Source of the DNA: Rhizomicrobium sp.
GTDB lineage: Bacteria > Pseudomonadota > Alphaproteobacteria > Micropepsales > Micropepsaceae
Length of the DNA: 47,228 nucleotides
NCBI GenBank assembly: GCA_031291635.1
Contig: JARLIR010000021.1
Span: 1-47,228, forward strand
Reading direction: 5' to 3'
Notes under the pieces: model-generated
Told to the model about the DNA's origin: nothing
The model's input: only the letters and a program-made list of their open reading frames with translations
The model's database searches: none
Part shown: piece after piece, positions 25,645 to 34,223 of the stretch
Layout of the letters: the number at the start of each line of letters is the position of its first letter
Position numbering within the stretch: the stretch's first letter is position 1
Translations under genes and position numbers: made by a program

Positions 25645-28600
25645 TCAATATTTGAGACGAACAGCAAATTGCAGCAAACGCCCGCTCCGGCTCCAGCCGG
25701 TATCAAGCTTGACCACCTTGGCTTTCGGCGAAAGGGACGTGTCGCCGAATATCTGCTGCTGGAACACGACCGGTGTGTCGAGAAGGTTGGAGCCGTCGAG
25801 CGACACTTCCATATGGTCATTCACCGAATAGCGGATCGAACCATCCAGGAAGCCAGCAGACTTCTGATACATCGGCACGCCGGTACAGCAATCGAGGTTG
25901 TCGGTCAGGAAGGACGAACGCCAGTTGTAGGCGAGACGAAAGCCAATCGGTCCCTTTTCGTAAAGCGCGACGATATTGTACGCATCGTCGGAGATGCCAG
26001 ACAGGCGATGCGAATCCATGACCGCATTGTCAACCTGGTTACCACCGCCATAGGCAATCGTGCTGCCAGCGATATAGCCCGGCTGCACTGCGAGATTGGC
26101 GTTGTGAATCCCGGCTTGGTGGGTGTGGGTGTAGTTGAGCTGTGTACCCAGACCATCAAACGGCGCCGGCAGGAAGTCGAAGAAAGCCTGATAGGCCATC
26201 TCGAAGCCCCACAACTCGCCGCCGTTCGGGGAATTGACCGGACCACGGACTAAGATGTTTTGGGTCGAGCCATTGTTGGTGATGGCGCGTGTGACATCGC
26301 CATAAGAGATGCTGTTGTTCAACTCTTTCAAGAACATGTCGGCAGTGAACGAGCTGGATGCGCTGAAATAATGCTCGAACGTCGCGTCATATTGCCAAGA
26401 GGACATCGGCTTCAGAGCCGGGTTGCCCGCGTTGGCAATGAACGTGAAGTTATAGCCGGTTACGTTCGCCGCTGTATGCGCCGCGGTCGGCGAGTTGTAG
26501 GTCACGTAAGGCGACGTATTGCTGGTGTCGATAGCCGGCGCACTGATGCCGACAAAGTTGCGCAGATATCCAAAGTCCGGACGCGCAATAGCTTCCGACA
26601 CGGCGAAGCGCAGAAGTGAATTGTCGGTCAGATCAAACTTGATATTGGCGCTGGGCAGCAGGTTGTATGAGGTTTTGCCATAGCTATTGAGACCAGAGGC
26701 ACCATTGCTAAACGCACCAAGCGCGGGCGTTAGCCAACACCCGATGTTGGTGACGTTGTTTCCAGTCAAGGGCGCGTTGCAAGGCGGAGTGGACGGCAAG
26801 GTGTTGTTGGCATACCAATCGTGGGTCGGGTACGAAATGCCGCCCGTACTGAGCATTTCGGTCCTGATGTAGCGGGCACCGATATTGCCCGACACTGGAA
26901 TACCGAAGACCGCCAGACTGTCACCGCCAAAGCCGATCATAAGATAGCCAGCCGTCGTCTTTTCCTTGACCTGCAGCACTTCCGACGGCAGATAGCAGTT
27001 GGTCGTGCCGCTGCGCAAACAGATCGGTGTCCACGAGCCGGCATTCTGCGTCGTCTTTTGACCCAGAGCCAAACCAGCGGCATTGGGATCTTTCAGAATG
27101 GAATCCTTTAGCCAGACGGTATCACCGGCATTGAAGACGTTGCCGTTGTAGAAATCGCCAAGGCTTTGGGTTTCCCAGATGCCCGAGCCATACCCCTGGA
27201 ACGTGTTGGAGTTGCCGCACGACGTCGGATAGGCCGAGGGCGTCGTATTATCGATGCTAAACGCGGGCCCATTGCACAACCAGGGCTGGGCGACAGGGCT
27301 CCAGTTATAGGCTGAGTAACGTACCACCTGATTGCGATTGGCATAACGCACGCCGGCCTTGATATAGCTCAGCCATCCGTTGTCGACGTCGTATTGGACA
27401 TCGCCACGCAGCGCGATTTCTTGGGCGTTGTTCAGCTCTTTGTGATCCTGCACGAAGGCGCTGTAGTAATTGTGCGGGTTGGTCAGGAAGCCCGGCGCAT
27501 AATTTACGTTGTCGCCCGGCAGTAAAGTGATTTGGGGCGCGCCATTGCCGTCGCGTTGGTACTTGGCGTTGACCAGGATATCATCGGCCACCAACACGTC
27601 GTTATTGCCAGTCTTCGCGCTAATGTACTGGCCGTCAAATGTCGTATGCAGTTTGCTAGTCACGTCCCACTGCAGATTGGTGGAAAGATCCCGCGTGCCT
27701 TCCGAATGATCGAATATGCGTGACTGGTTTTCGAGTGTCACGCCATTAGTGGCCGAATTGACGCACGGATGACCAACGCCGCACCAATTTACATAGGGCA
27801 ACCCTGGTACCACCGAAGCAATATCGATGGCGTGTTGGTAGGTGCCACCACCGTTCCACCCACCAATCGGATTGGCCAACACCCCGGATTTTAGCGTGCC
27901 GTCGGGATTAAAGGTAAAGGCGGAGGTGCCGAAAGCCGGCAGTAATGGTGCCGAAGACATCGGATTGAAGCCAGGAGCCGCCCACATACCGAATAGATTA
28001 ATGTTGGAACTATGCTCGAGCCAAGCGTTGCGATAGTTCGATTCATTGTACTGGAAATTCCAGCGAAGGTCCTTGTTGGGGTTCTCGTACTGCAAGGCAA
28101 AGGATTTTCCTTCGCGCTTGCGATTGTAATTAACCCGCGAATAGTTGACTTCGTCGGGTAAATACTGCCAGCCGCTGCCACCATAGGGTGTTGCCGTACA
28201 GGGGATCGTTCCGTTGTTAACGATCGCAGAACCATTTGGGTTCGTCGCGCCAGCGGAGCAGACTGTGCCGGTGCGCATCATGGTAACTGAGTTGGTCTGT
28301 GTCACGACATGCGAATTGGCATAGCCCAGCACGAAGCCGATGCGGCCATATTCGGTATCGAAATTTTTGCCCGCCACACCTGAGTAGTCGAAGGTTACGT
28401 CGTCAGAGCGGTCGTTGTAGTTCACCTTGCCTGACAGCGAAAGAATATGGTCGTCGGCATCGAACGGCAAACGAGTGCGGATGTTCACCGTACCGGCAAT
28501 GCCGCCTTCGATCATGTCAGCCGTCTGGTTCTTATAGACGTCGATGCCACCAATCATTTCCGGCGAGACGTCGTTGACATTCAGACCGCGATGGCCGTCC

Positions 28601-28992
28601 GCCGAGAAACTGTCCCGCCCGTTGAAGTTCGTTTGGACAAAGGTCAAACCGCGAACCAGCACGCCGGCAGCTTCGCCTGAGGGATGTGTGGTGTCATCGT
28701 CCGATTGCAGATGTGACACAGTAATGCCGGGAACGCGTTGGATGGCATCGGCGACGGACTTGTCGGGGAACACGCCGATATCGGTTGCCGTGATCGAATC
28801 AACAACGGTGTCCGCGTGACGCTTGATATTGACGGCACTTTCGAGCGAAGCCCTGACGCCGGTCACAACGATGGTTTCCATCGAGTTGTCGGACTCGGCC
28901 CAGGCCGGTGCAGCAACTGCGATCGCCGCTAAAACCAGCAACGACGAGCTTCCCCGCATAGCGGCCTTACGGCCGGAACTGCTATTGGTCAT
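25645..28992 (-). CDS. TonB-dependent receptor 3, probably alpha-glucan oligosaccharide uptake
   Basis: The protein has 1115 residues from ATG 28992, which has GGGAGGAA 8 nt upstream. The signal peptide ends near AAPAWA. A TonB-box-like METIVVTG is followed by the plug (FPDKSVADAIQRVPG, MIEGGIAGTVNIRTR) and a long barrel ending in LQFAVRLKY. Its plug resembles that of receptor 1 rather than receptor 2, and the protein is larger than receptor 1, with extended loops. It is divergent from the phosphoglucomutase-MFS-GH65-GH87 operon. The shared upstream region carries LacI-type operators and the LacI gene follows, so a glucan-derived oligosaccharide is the likely cargo. Confidence 0.95.
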   Translation of the reverse strand: MTNSSSGRKAAMRGSSSLLVLAAIAVAAPAWAESDNSMETIVVTGVRASLESAVNIKRHADTVVDSITATDIGVFPDKSVADAIQRVPGITVSHLQSDDDTTHPSGEAAGVLVRGLTFVQTNFNGRDSFSADGHRGLNVNDVSPEMIGGIDVYKNQTADMIEGGIAGTVNIRTRLPFDADDHILSLSGKVNYNDRSDDVTFDYSGVAGKNFDTEYGRIGFVLGYANSHVVTQTNSVTMMRTGTVCSAGATNPNGSAIVNNGTIPCTATPYGGSGWQYLPDEVNYSRVNYNRKREGKSFALQYENPNKDLRWNFQYNESNYRNAWLEHSSNINLFGMWAAPGFNPMSSAPLLPAFGTSAFTFNPDGTLKSGVLANPIGGWNGGGTYQHAIDIASVVPGLPYVNWCGVGHPCVNSATNGVTLENQSRIFDHSEGTRDLSTNLQWDVTSKLHTTFDGQYISAKTGNNDVLVADDILVNAKYQRDGNGAPQITLLPGDNVNYAPGFLTNPHNYYSAFVQDHKELNNAQEIALRGDVQYDVDNGWLSYIKAGVRYANRNQVVRYSAYNWSPVAQPWLCNGPAFSIDNTTPSAYPTSCGNSNTFQGYGSGIWETQSLGDFYNGNVFNAGDTVWLKDSILKDPNAAGLALGQKTTQNAGSWTPICLRSGTTNCYLPSEVLQVKEKTTAGYLMIGFGGDSLAVFGIPVSGNIGARYIRTEMLSTGGISYPTHDWYANNTLPSTPPCNAPLTGNNVTNIGCWLTPALGAFSNGASGLNSYGKTSYNLLPSANIKFDLTDNSLLRFAVSEAIARPDFGYLRNFVGISAPAIDTSNTSPYVTYNSPTAAHTAANVTGYNFTFIANAGNPALKPMSSWQYDATFEHYFSASSSFTADMFLKELNNSISYGDVTRAITNNGSTQNILVRGPVNSPNGGELWGFEMAYQAFFDFLPAPFDGLGTQLNYTHTHQAGIHNANLAVQPGYIAGSTIAYGGGNQVDNAVMDSHRLSGISDDAYNIVALYEKGPIGFRLAYNWRSSFLTDNLDCCTGVPMYQKSAGFLDGSIRYSVNDHMEVSLDGSNLLDTPVVFQQQIFGDTSLSPKAKVVKLDTGWSRSGRLLQFAVRLKY

Positions 28993-29302
28993 TTTTCGTA
29001 TTCCTCCCAAATTTTTTTGCCGATTTTTTTGCACTGCTCCACGGGTTCCGCCGATCTGCGTCGGAGACGTCACGCATTAGAAAATGGACGGACCCACGGA
29101 CCCCGGCCGGTTGCCACTTCCTGCACCCTGCCCGTTTCGAGAAACCTGGCATTGGCGAGATTCCCCCCTTACTCTGACGCGCCTTCCCATTCGGACATTT
29201 CTGGCCATTGACAGGTGGCGGCCCGTTTCGTCTACGCCGGTCGAACGACCATGCGTCTTCGGTCAGCATAATCTCGCCACACTGCTCAACGGCCAATCCC
29301 GC

Positions 29303-29316
29303 CGTATACGTATACG
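29303..29316. promoter_or_regulatory. LacI-type operator 1 (perfect 14-bp palindrome)
   Basis: CGTATACGTATACG is a perfect palindrome with a central CG step, the usual layout of LacI-family sites. It is centred at 29309.5, about 310 bp from both divergent genes. Confidence 0.65.
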
Positions 29317-29408
29317 TGCGGGGCAACGGAACACAGTCAGCCATCTATTGTGTTTTCGCCACAGCGGGCTGGCGCGGCGCAAGATCGCAAAAACCGCTGA
29401 GGATCGAA

Positions 29409-29420
29409 GTATACGTATGC
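29409..29420. promoter_or_regulatory. LacI-type operator 2 (near-perfect)
   Basis: GTATACGTATGC shares 10 of 12 positions as a palindrome and matches operator 1 in 11 of 12 bases. Its centre at 29414.5 lies exactly 105 bp from that of operator 1, ten helical turns of B-DNA, which would suit looping by a tetrameric LacI-type protein. Confidence 0.6.
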
Positions 29421-29628
29421 GCTGCAATTGGCAGCGTTGCCGCCGTGTCGATAATGCCGGGAGTTGGGTTTCCGTGCCCCTTCGACACTCAAGCGGTGTT
29501 GCTCCGCTTGAACAGCAAACTTTTGAGTTTTGTCATGCGGCTTCGGCGCGCTTTGAGTTATTGCCTCATTTGCCATCACGCCAAACAGTTAGGCGGATTG
29601 CGGGTCACGCCATCAGGGGCGCAGCGCC

Positions 29629-30420
29629 ATGCATTTTGATGTGGCCATCTTCGACATGGACGGCGTGATCACCGACACGGCCCAGGTGCATGCGGCAGCC
29701 TGGAAGGAGACCTTCGATAGCTATTTACAGGACCGAGCTGCCTTGTCCGGAAACTTGTTCGAGCCCTTCACCCAGACCGATTATCTGGCCCATGTCGATG
29801 GCCGGCCGCGTTACGAAGGTGTCGATACCTTTCTACGCTCTCACCAAATAGACCTGCCCTTTGGTGACCCGGGCGACATGCCAGAGCAAGAGACCGTTTG
29901 CGGACTTGGCAATAGCAAAGATGCCAGCTTCAACCGCATTCTGCGCGCTCAAGGTGTAAAAGTTTTCGGCTCCACCATCGCTTTGATTCTGGCTCTGCGA
30001 CGGGACGGCGTGAAAGTGGCCGTCGCCACTTCGAGTAAAAATGGCGCGCTGGTGCTGAACAAAGCTGGTATCGCCGAAATGTTCGAAACCCGGGTGGATG
30101 GCGTGGTCTCGGCCGAGTTGGGCCTGATGGGCAAGCCGGCACCGGACATTTTTGTCGAAGCTTGCGAACGGTTAGGTGCCTGTCGGCACCGCGCTATGAT
30201 CGTCGAGGATGCGGTTACCGGTGTGCAAGCGGGTGTCCGCGGGCGCTTCGGCTTGACCCTCGGCGTGGCACGCGAAGGCAACAGCGAGGCGCTGCGCCAG
30301 CAAGGCGCCGATATCGTTGTGAGCGATCTTTCCCAAATATCTGTCGACGAAATCGATCACTGGTTCGAGACTGTCGTCCGTACAAGGCCCGGCGCTCCCG
30401 GTGAGAGGCACACACGATGA
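29629..30420 (+). CDS. pgmB: Beta-phosphoglucomutase, HAD superfamily
   Basis: The 263-residue protein opens with the HAD motif FDMDGVITDTA: Asp9 is the nucleophile and Asp11 the acid/base. Motif II appears as VAVATSSKN, motif III as GKPAPDIF and motif IV as VEDAVTGVQAG. It interconverts beta-D-glucose-1-phosphate and glucose-6-phosphate through a phospho-aspartate in the cytoplasm. It starts the operon, and its stop overlaps the MFS start (ATGA). The GH65 enzyme two genes downstream releases beta-glucose-1-phosphate, the classical partner arrangement. At 263 residues it is longer than the usual 220, with an enlarged cap region around 40-85. Confidence 0.9.
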   Translation: MHFDVAIFDMDGVITDTAQVHAAAWKETFDSYLQDRAALSGNLFEPFTQTDYLAHVDGRPRYEGVDTFLRSHQIDLPFGDPGDMPEQETVCGLGNSKDASFNRILRAQGVKVFGSTIALILALRRDGVKVAVATSSKNGALVLNKAGIAEMFETRVDGVVSAELGLMGKPAPDIFVEACERLGACRHRAMIVEDAVTGVQAGVRGRFGLTLGVAREGNSEALRQQGADIVVSDLSQISVDEIDHWFETVVRTRPGAPGERHTR

Positions 30421-31910
30421 GAAAACCACGGCTCAATTTCTGGCAATTGTGGAACATGAGCTTTGGCTATGTCGGCATTCAGTTCGGCTTTGCCCTACAA
30501 AACGCCAATGTCAGCCGCATTTTCGAAACGCTGGGTGCCAAGGTCGAGAACATTCCGATCCTGTGGATCGCAGCTCCGATTGCCGGCCTTCTGATCCAGC
30601 CCATCATCGGGCACATGAGCGACAAGACCTGGAACCAGCTCGGTCGCCGCAAGCCTTATTTTCTGATCGGCGCCATCCTGTCCTCGCTGGCGCTGCTGTT
30701 CATGCCCAACTCGCCTGGGCTTTGGATCGCCGCGGGCATGCTGTGGATCATGGACGCCTCCATTAATGTCACTATGCAGCCTTTCCGCGCTTTCATCGGC
30801 GACATGCTGCCCGATGAACAGCGCACGCAAGGTTTTGCCGTGCAGACCTTCTTCATTGGCATTAGTTCTGTCGTTGCGTCCATTTGCCCGTGGCTCTTCA
30901 CCCGGCTGCTTCATTTGGCCAACACCGCACCCGCGGGCGAGATTCCGCCTTCGGTCAAATGGTCCTTTTATATTGGCGGCATCGCGTTTCTTGCCACCGT
31001 ACTGTGGACCGTCTTCAAGGTCCGCGAATATTCGCCCGCCGAACAGGAGGCTTTCAGCCCTGGGGCTGCGGTTGAAACTGCCGAGGCTACAGCCCTGGAT
31101 TCCAAAAACAGCACCCTAGAGGGCGTAGTCCTGATCCTGGTGGGAGCAGGCTTCACCTATGCCATCCAGATGCTGTCCTGGTATGCCGGGCTTTATATCC
31201 TTTCCGTTGGGATCATTTTTTACGGCGCCCTGGAAATCCTGGCAGCGGCTAGGGCCCGCGCCGGCAAAATCGACGGCATGGTCGAGATTGTAGCCGACCT
31301 AAAACATATGCCCACGACCATGAAGCAGCTGGCATTGGTCACGATGCTGACCTGGTTCGCCCTCTTCGCCATGTTCATCTATTCGACCTCGGCGATCACC
31401 AGCTTCCATTTTCATTCCAGTGATCCGACATCAGTTGCCTACAATGAGGGCGCCAACTGGGTGGGCGTTTTGATGGCCGTATATAACGGTGTCGCCGCGC
31501 TGGTGGCATTCCTATTGCCACTGATCGCCAAGAGGATCGGCCGTGTTGCGACGCATGTTGTCTGCCTTCTGATCGGCGGCGTCGGCTTGATGTCGATGTA
31601 CCTCATCAAGGACCCAACCTTACTGCTGATTCCGATGGTCGCCATTGGCATAGCTTGGGCCAGTCTTCTGACCATGCCCTATGCCATCCTTTCCTGCGCC
31701 ATCTCGCACAAGAAAATGGGTGTCTATATGGGGATGTTCAATCTCTTCGTGGTCATCCCGCAGATCCTCGCTTCGGCCAGTCTCGGCCTGTTGGTGCGCA
31801 GCACGTTCCATGGCCAGGCGATTTACGCCTTGGTCTTGGGCGGCGCAGCCATGATCCTCGCCGGGCTACTGATGATGTTTGTTAAAGACAACCTCAGGGA
31901 TGCGGCATGA
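30417..31910 (+). CDS. MFS disaccharide transporter (GPH/SUC-like)
   Basis: The inner-membrane protein of 497 residues has about 12 hydrophobic segments. The opening NFWQLWNMSFGYVGIQFGF and the loop motif DKTWNQLGRRKPYF after TM2 are typical of proteobacterial maltose/sucrose-type MFS symporters. It should bring a disaccharide into the cytoplasm for the GH65 phosphorylase. Both ends overlap neighbours by 4 bp (ATGA), so translation is coupled from pgmB through GH65. From context the cargo is probably nigerose or a related alpha-glucobiose. Confidence 0.88.
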   Translation: MRKPRLNFWQLWNMSFGYVGIQFGFALQNANVSRIFETLGAKVENIPILWIAAPIAGLLIQPIIGHMSDKTWNQLGRRKPYFLIGAILSSLALLFMPNSPGLWIAAGMLWIMDASINVTMQPFRAFIGDMLPDEQRTQGFAVQTFFIGISSVVASICPWLFTRLLHLANTAPAGEIPPSVKWSFYIGGIAFLATVLWTVFKVREYSPAEQEAFSPGAAVETAEATALDSKNSTLEGVVLILVGAGFTYAIQMLSWYAGLYILSVGIIFYGALEILAAARARAGKIDGMVEIVADLKHMPTTMKQLALVTMLTWFALFAMFIYSTSAITSFHFHSSDPTSVAYNEGANWVGVLMAVYNGVAALVAFLLPLIAKRIGRVATHVVCLLIGGVGLMSMYLIKDPTLLLIPMVAIGIAWASLLTMPYAILSCAISHKKMGVYMGMFNLFVVIPQILASASLGLLVRSTFHGQAIYALVLGGAAMILAGLLMMFVKDNLRDAA

Positions 31911-34213
31911 GCGACATCTGGAGTGTTGAGACAAAGACCTTGGCCACGAACGCCGAAGCGGTTATGCGCAATGGCAATATCTATCAAATTGCCAACGGCT
32001 ATATGGGCTATCGCGGCACGCTGGATGAATATGGCCGCAGCGAACTCGTCGCCATCACCCTGGCGGGCATCTTCGATCGCGTAGGAGAGGCGTGGCGCGA
32101 GCCCGTCAACGCTCCCAATGGCGGCTATACAAAGATCGCGGTGGATGGGCAGGCGCTCAGTACGCTGACGAGTTCCGTCAGCAGCCATCACCAGACCCTG
32201 GCGCTACGCAACGCGATTTTTGGGCGGAAGACGAGCTTTGCGCTCGGCGGCAAGAGGGTGACGATTGCCTCGGAGCGTTTTCTGAGCGCCGCAGAGCCGC
32301 ATCTTGGCGTAATTCGCTATAGCATCAGTAGTGATCGGGATGCCGACATCGTTCTCGAAACCGGCATAGACGGCGATATTTGGGACCTCAACGGGCCGCA
32401 TCTTCCCAAGCTGAGCGCAGAAATGCACGGTGATACGCTGGTGGTTGCTGGCATAACCCATGAAATGGGAAAATGCGTCGCCGTTGCCGAAAGCGCTGCC
32501 ATTGGCTTTGGTCTGGAGCATCATCGGGTGGACGGCAACCGCAATCTGCGGGTCGTCAGTTTCAAAGCCGAGGCCGGAAAGACCTATAGCTTCTCGAAGT
32601 ATTTTGCGGTTTGCACGGCGGCTGACGCGCGCGATAAGACGGTGCCCGAGACCGCCATCGCGGTGGTGCGAATGGCCAAAGCGCAAGGTTTCGACCTCTG
32701 CCTTTCCGCACACAATGAAGTGTGGGCGGCGAAATGGGCCCAAAGCGATGTGATCATCGAAGGGGACGACGAAGCCCAGCACGCCCTGCGCTACAGCATC
32801 TTCCAGCTTTTGATCGTGGCCCCCGTCGATGGCAGCGGCAATTCCATTCCCGCGCGCGCCCTTTCCGGGCAAGTCTATAAAGGCGCGGTGTTCTGGGACA
32901 CAGAGATGTTCATGTTCCCCTTCTTTCTGCATACATGTCCGCAGAAAGCAGCCGAACTGCTGCGCTATCGCATCCGCACGCTCGACGGTGCCCGGCGCAA
33001 AGCCCTGACCGAAGGCGCGGGCTTTCGCGGCGCCTTCTACGCGTGGGAGAGTCAGGAGACGGGCGACGACGTTTGCACCTATTTCAATATCGGCGATCCT
33101 CTGACTAAGAGAGAGCTGCGCACACATTTTCGCGACAAGCAGGTCCATATTAGCGGTGATGTTGCCATTGCGATGTGGGAGTATTTCAAACTCACGGGCG
33201 ACGATTCCATTCTTCTAGAAGGCGGCGCCGAAGTCATACTGGAATGCGCGCGTTTCTATTATTCCTACGCCTATTTCAAAAAAGAAAAAAATCGCTACGA
33301 AATTCTCGACGTCATTGGACCTGACGAATACCACGAGCGCGTCAACAACAATGCCTTCACTAATGTGGTTGCGAGGACGACTTTCGAGATCGCCAGTCAA
33401 ACCGCACTCTATTTGGCCGAGACCCACCCAAAAGCCTTCAAGGACTTGGTGCAAAAAATTGCCATAACACAAGAATTGCCACTTTTTGCCGAAGCAGCAC
33501 GGTTGCTTTTCGTGCCGGAGCCTAACCCGGAGAATGGCTTGATTGAACAATTCGACGGTTATTTTAGTTTGAGAAACGTGCCTGTTGAAGAGTTGAAATC
33601 GCAACGGATCCATCCCGACGAATATCTTGGTGCCGGACAAGGGCTCGCTGTCCCTACCCAAGTTATCAAGCAGGCCGACGTGGTGATGATGCTGAGCCTG
33701 TTCAAGGAGCGCTACCCAACGGCGATCAAGCGTGCAAATTGGGAATATTACGAGCCGCGCACGGAGCATGGCTCCAGCCTTAGCGCTTGTGCCTACGCCA
33801 TGGTGGCGGCCGAGTTCGAGAACCTGGAGTTCGCCTACAAATACTTCTTAAAGACCGCCAGACTCGATCTCGATGCTAAGTACAAGGTCTACGTCGGAAC
33901 AGTCTTCATGAGCGGCTCACATCCTGCCGCCAATGGCGGCGCCTGGATGACAGCGGTATTCGGCTTTGGTGGGGTCAACGCTAACGCCGAACAGGTCACG
34001 ATTTCACCTCGACTTTATAAAAGTTGGCGCAGCCTGCACTTCAAGCTGACCTACAAAGGCGATAGTTTTGATATCCACATCACTCATGACAGCGTCGCTG
34101 TGATGGCTGAGGCCTCTAACCAGCAAACGCGACGTTTCTGCATCTGGGGGCAGACAGCACTTAGTATCCCTGGCAAACGCGTCATCATCGACCGAGCGGA
34201 AAAGGTCGCCTAA
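31907..34213 (+). CDS. GH65 inverting disaccharide phosphorylase, candidate nigerose phosphorylase
   Basis: At 768 residues it has the normal GH65 length: an N-terminal beta-sandwich, an (alpha/alpha)6 barrel and a C-terminal cap. The general acid is Glu474 in VIGPDEYHERVNNNAF. QVIKQADVVMML and EHGSSLS near the C-terminal side of the barrel match the conserved substrate and phosphate-binding loops. It splits an alpha-glucobiose with phosphate to beta-glucose-1-phosphate and glucose in the cytoplasm. GH65 includes maltose, trehalose, kojibiose and nigerose phosphorylases, which sequence reading alone cannot separate; the downstream GH87-like enzyme favours nigerose (alpha-1,3). No signal peptide. 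It overlaps the MFS gene by 4 bp. Confidence 0.9.
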   Translation: MSDIWSVETKTLATNAEAVMRNGNIYQIANGYMGYRGTLDEYGRSELVAITLAGIFDRVGEAWREPVNAPNGGYTKIAVDGQALSTLTSSVSSHHQTLALRNAIFGRKTSFALGGKRVTIASERFLSAAEPHLGVIRYSISSDRDADIVLETGIDGDIWDLNGPHLPKLSAEMHGDTLVVAGITHEMGKCVAVAESAAIGFGLEHHRVDGNRNLRVVSFKAEAGKTYSFSKYFAVCTAADARDKTVPETAIAVVRMAKAQGFDLCLSAHNEVWAAKWAQSDVIIEGDDEAQHALRYSIFQLLIVAPVDGSGNSIPARALSGQVYKGAVFWDTEMFMFPFFLHTCPQKAAELLRYRIRTLDGARRKALTEGAGFRGAFYAWESQETGDDVCTYFNIGDPLTKRELRTHFRDKQVHISGDVAIAMWEYFKLTGDDSILLEGGAEVILECARFYYSYAYFKKEKNRYEILDVIGPDEYHERVNNNAFTNVVARTTFEIASQTALYLAETHPKAFKDLVQKIAITQELPLFAEAARLLFVPEPNPENGLIEQFDGYFSLRNVPVEELKSQRIHPDEYLGAGQGLAVPTQVIKQADVVMMLSLFKERYPTAIKRANWEYYEPRTEHGSSLSACAYAMVAAEFENLEFAYKYFLKTARLDLDAKYKVYVGTVFMSGSHPAANGGAWMTAVFGFGGVNANAEQVTISPRLYKSWRSLHFKLTYKGDSFDIHITHDSVAVMAEASNQQTRRFCIWGQTALSIPGKRVIIDRAEKVA

Positions 34214-34223
34214 AGGAGTGCCG

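Larger units (their letters stand above)
28993..29628. other. Long divergent intergenic region of the alpha-glucan locus
   Basis: This 636-bp stretch separates receptor 3 from the pgm-type gene. Open frames within it on the plus strand (29084-29668, 29208-29639) have no family resemblance and arginine-rich, shadow-like composition, so I do not call them. It holds the receptor's ribosome-binding site and two LacI-type palindromes (29303-29316 and 29409-29420). Nothing else is recognisable. Confidence 0.6.

Noticed and set aside
29084-29668. 194-codon and 143-codon plus-strand open frames between receptor 3 and pgmB
   Set aside because: No family resemblance, Arg-rich composition, overlap with the LacI-type palindromes and with the pgmB start.
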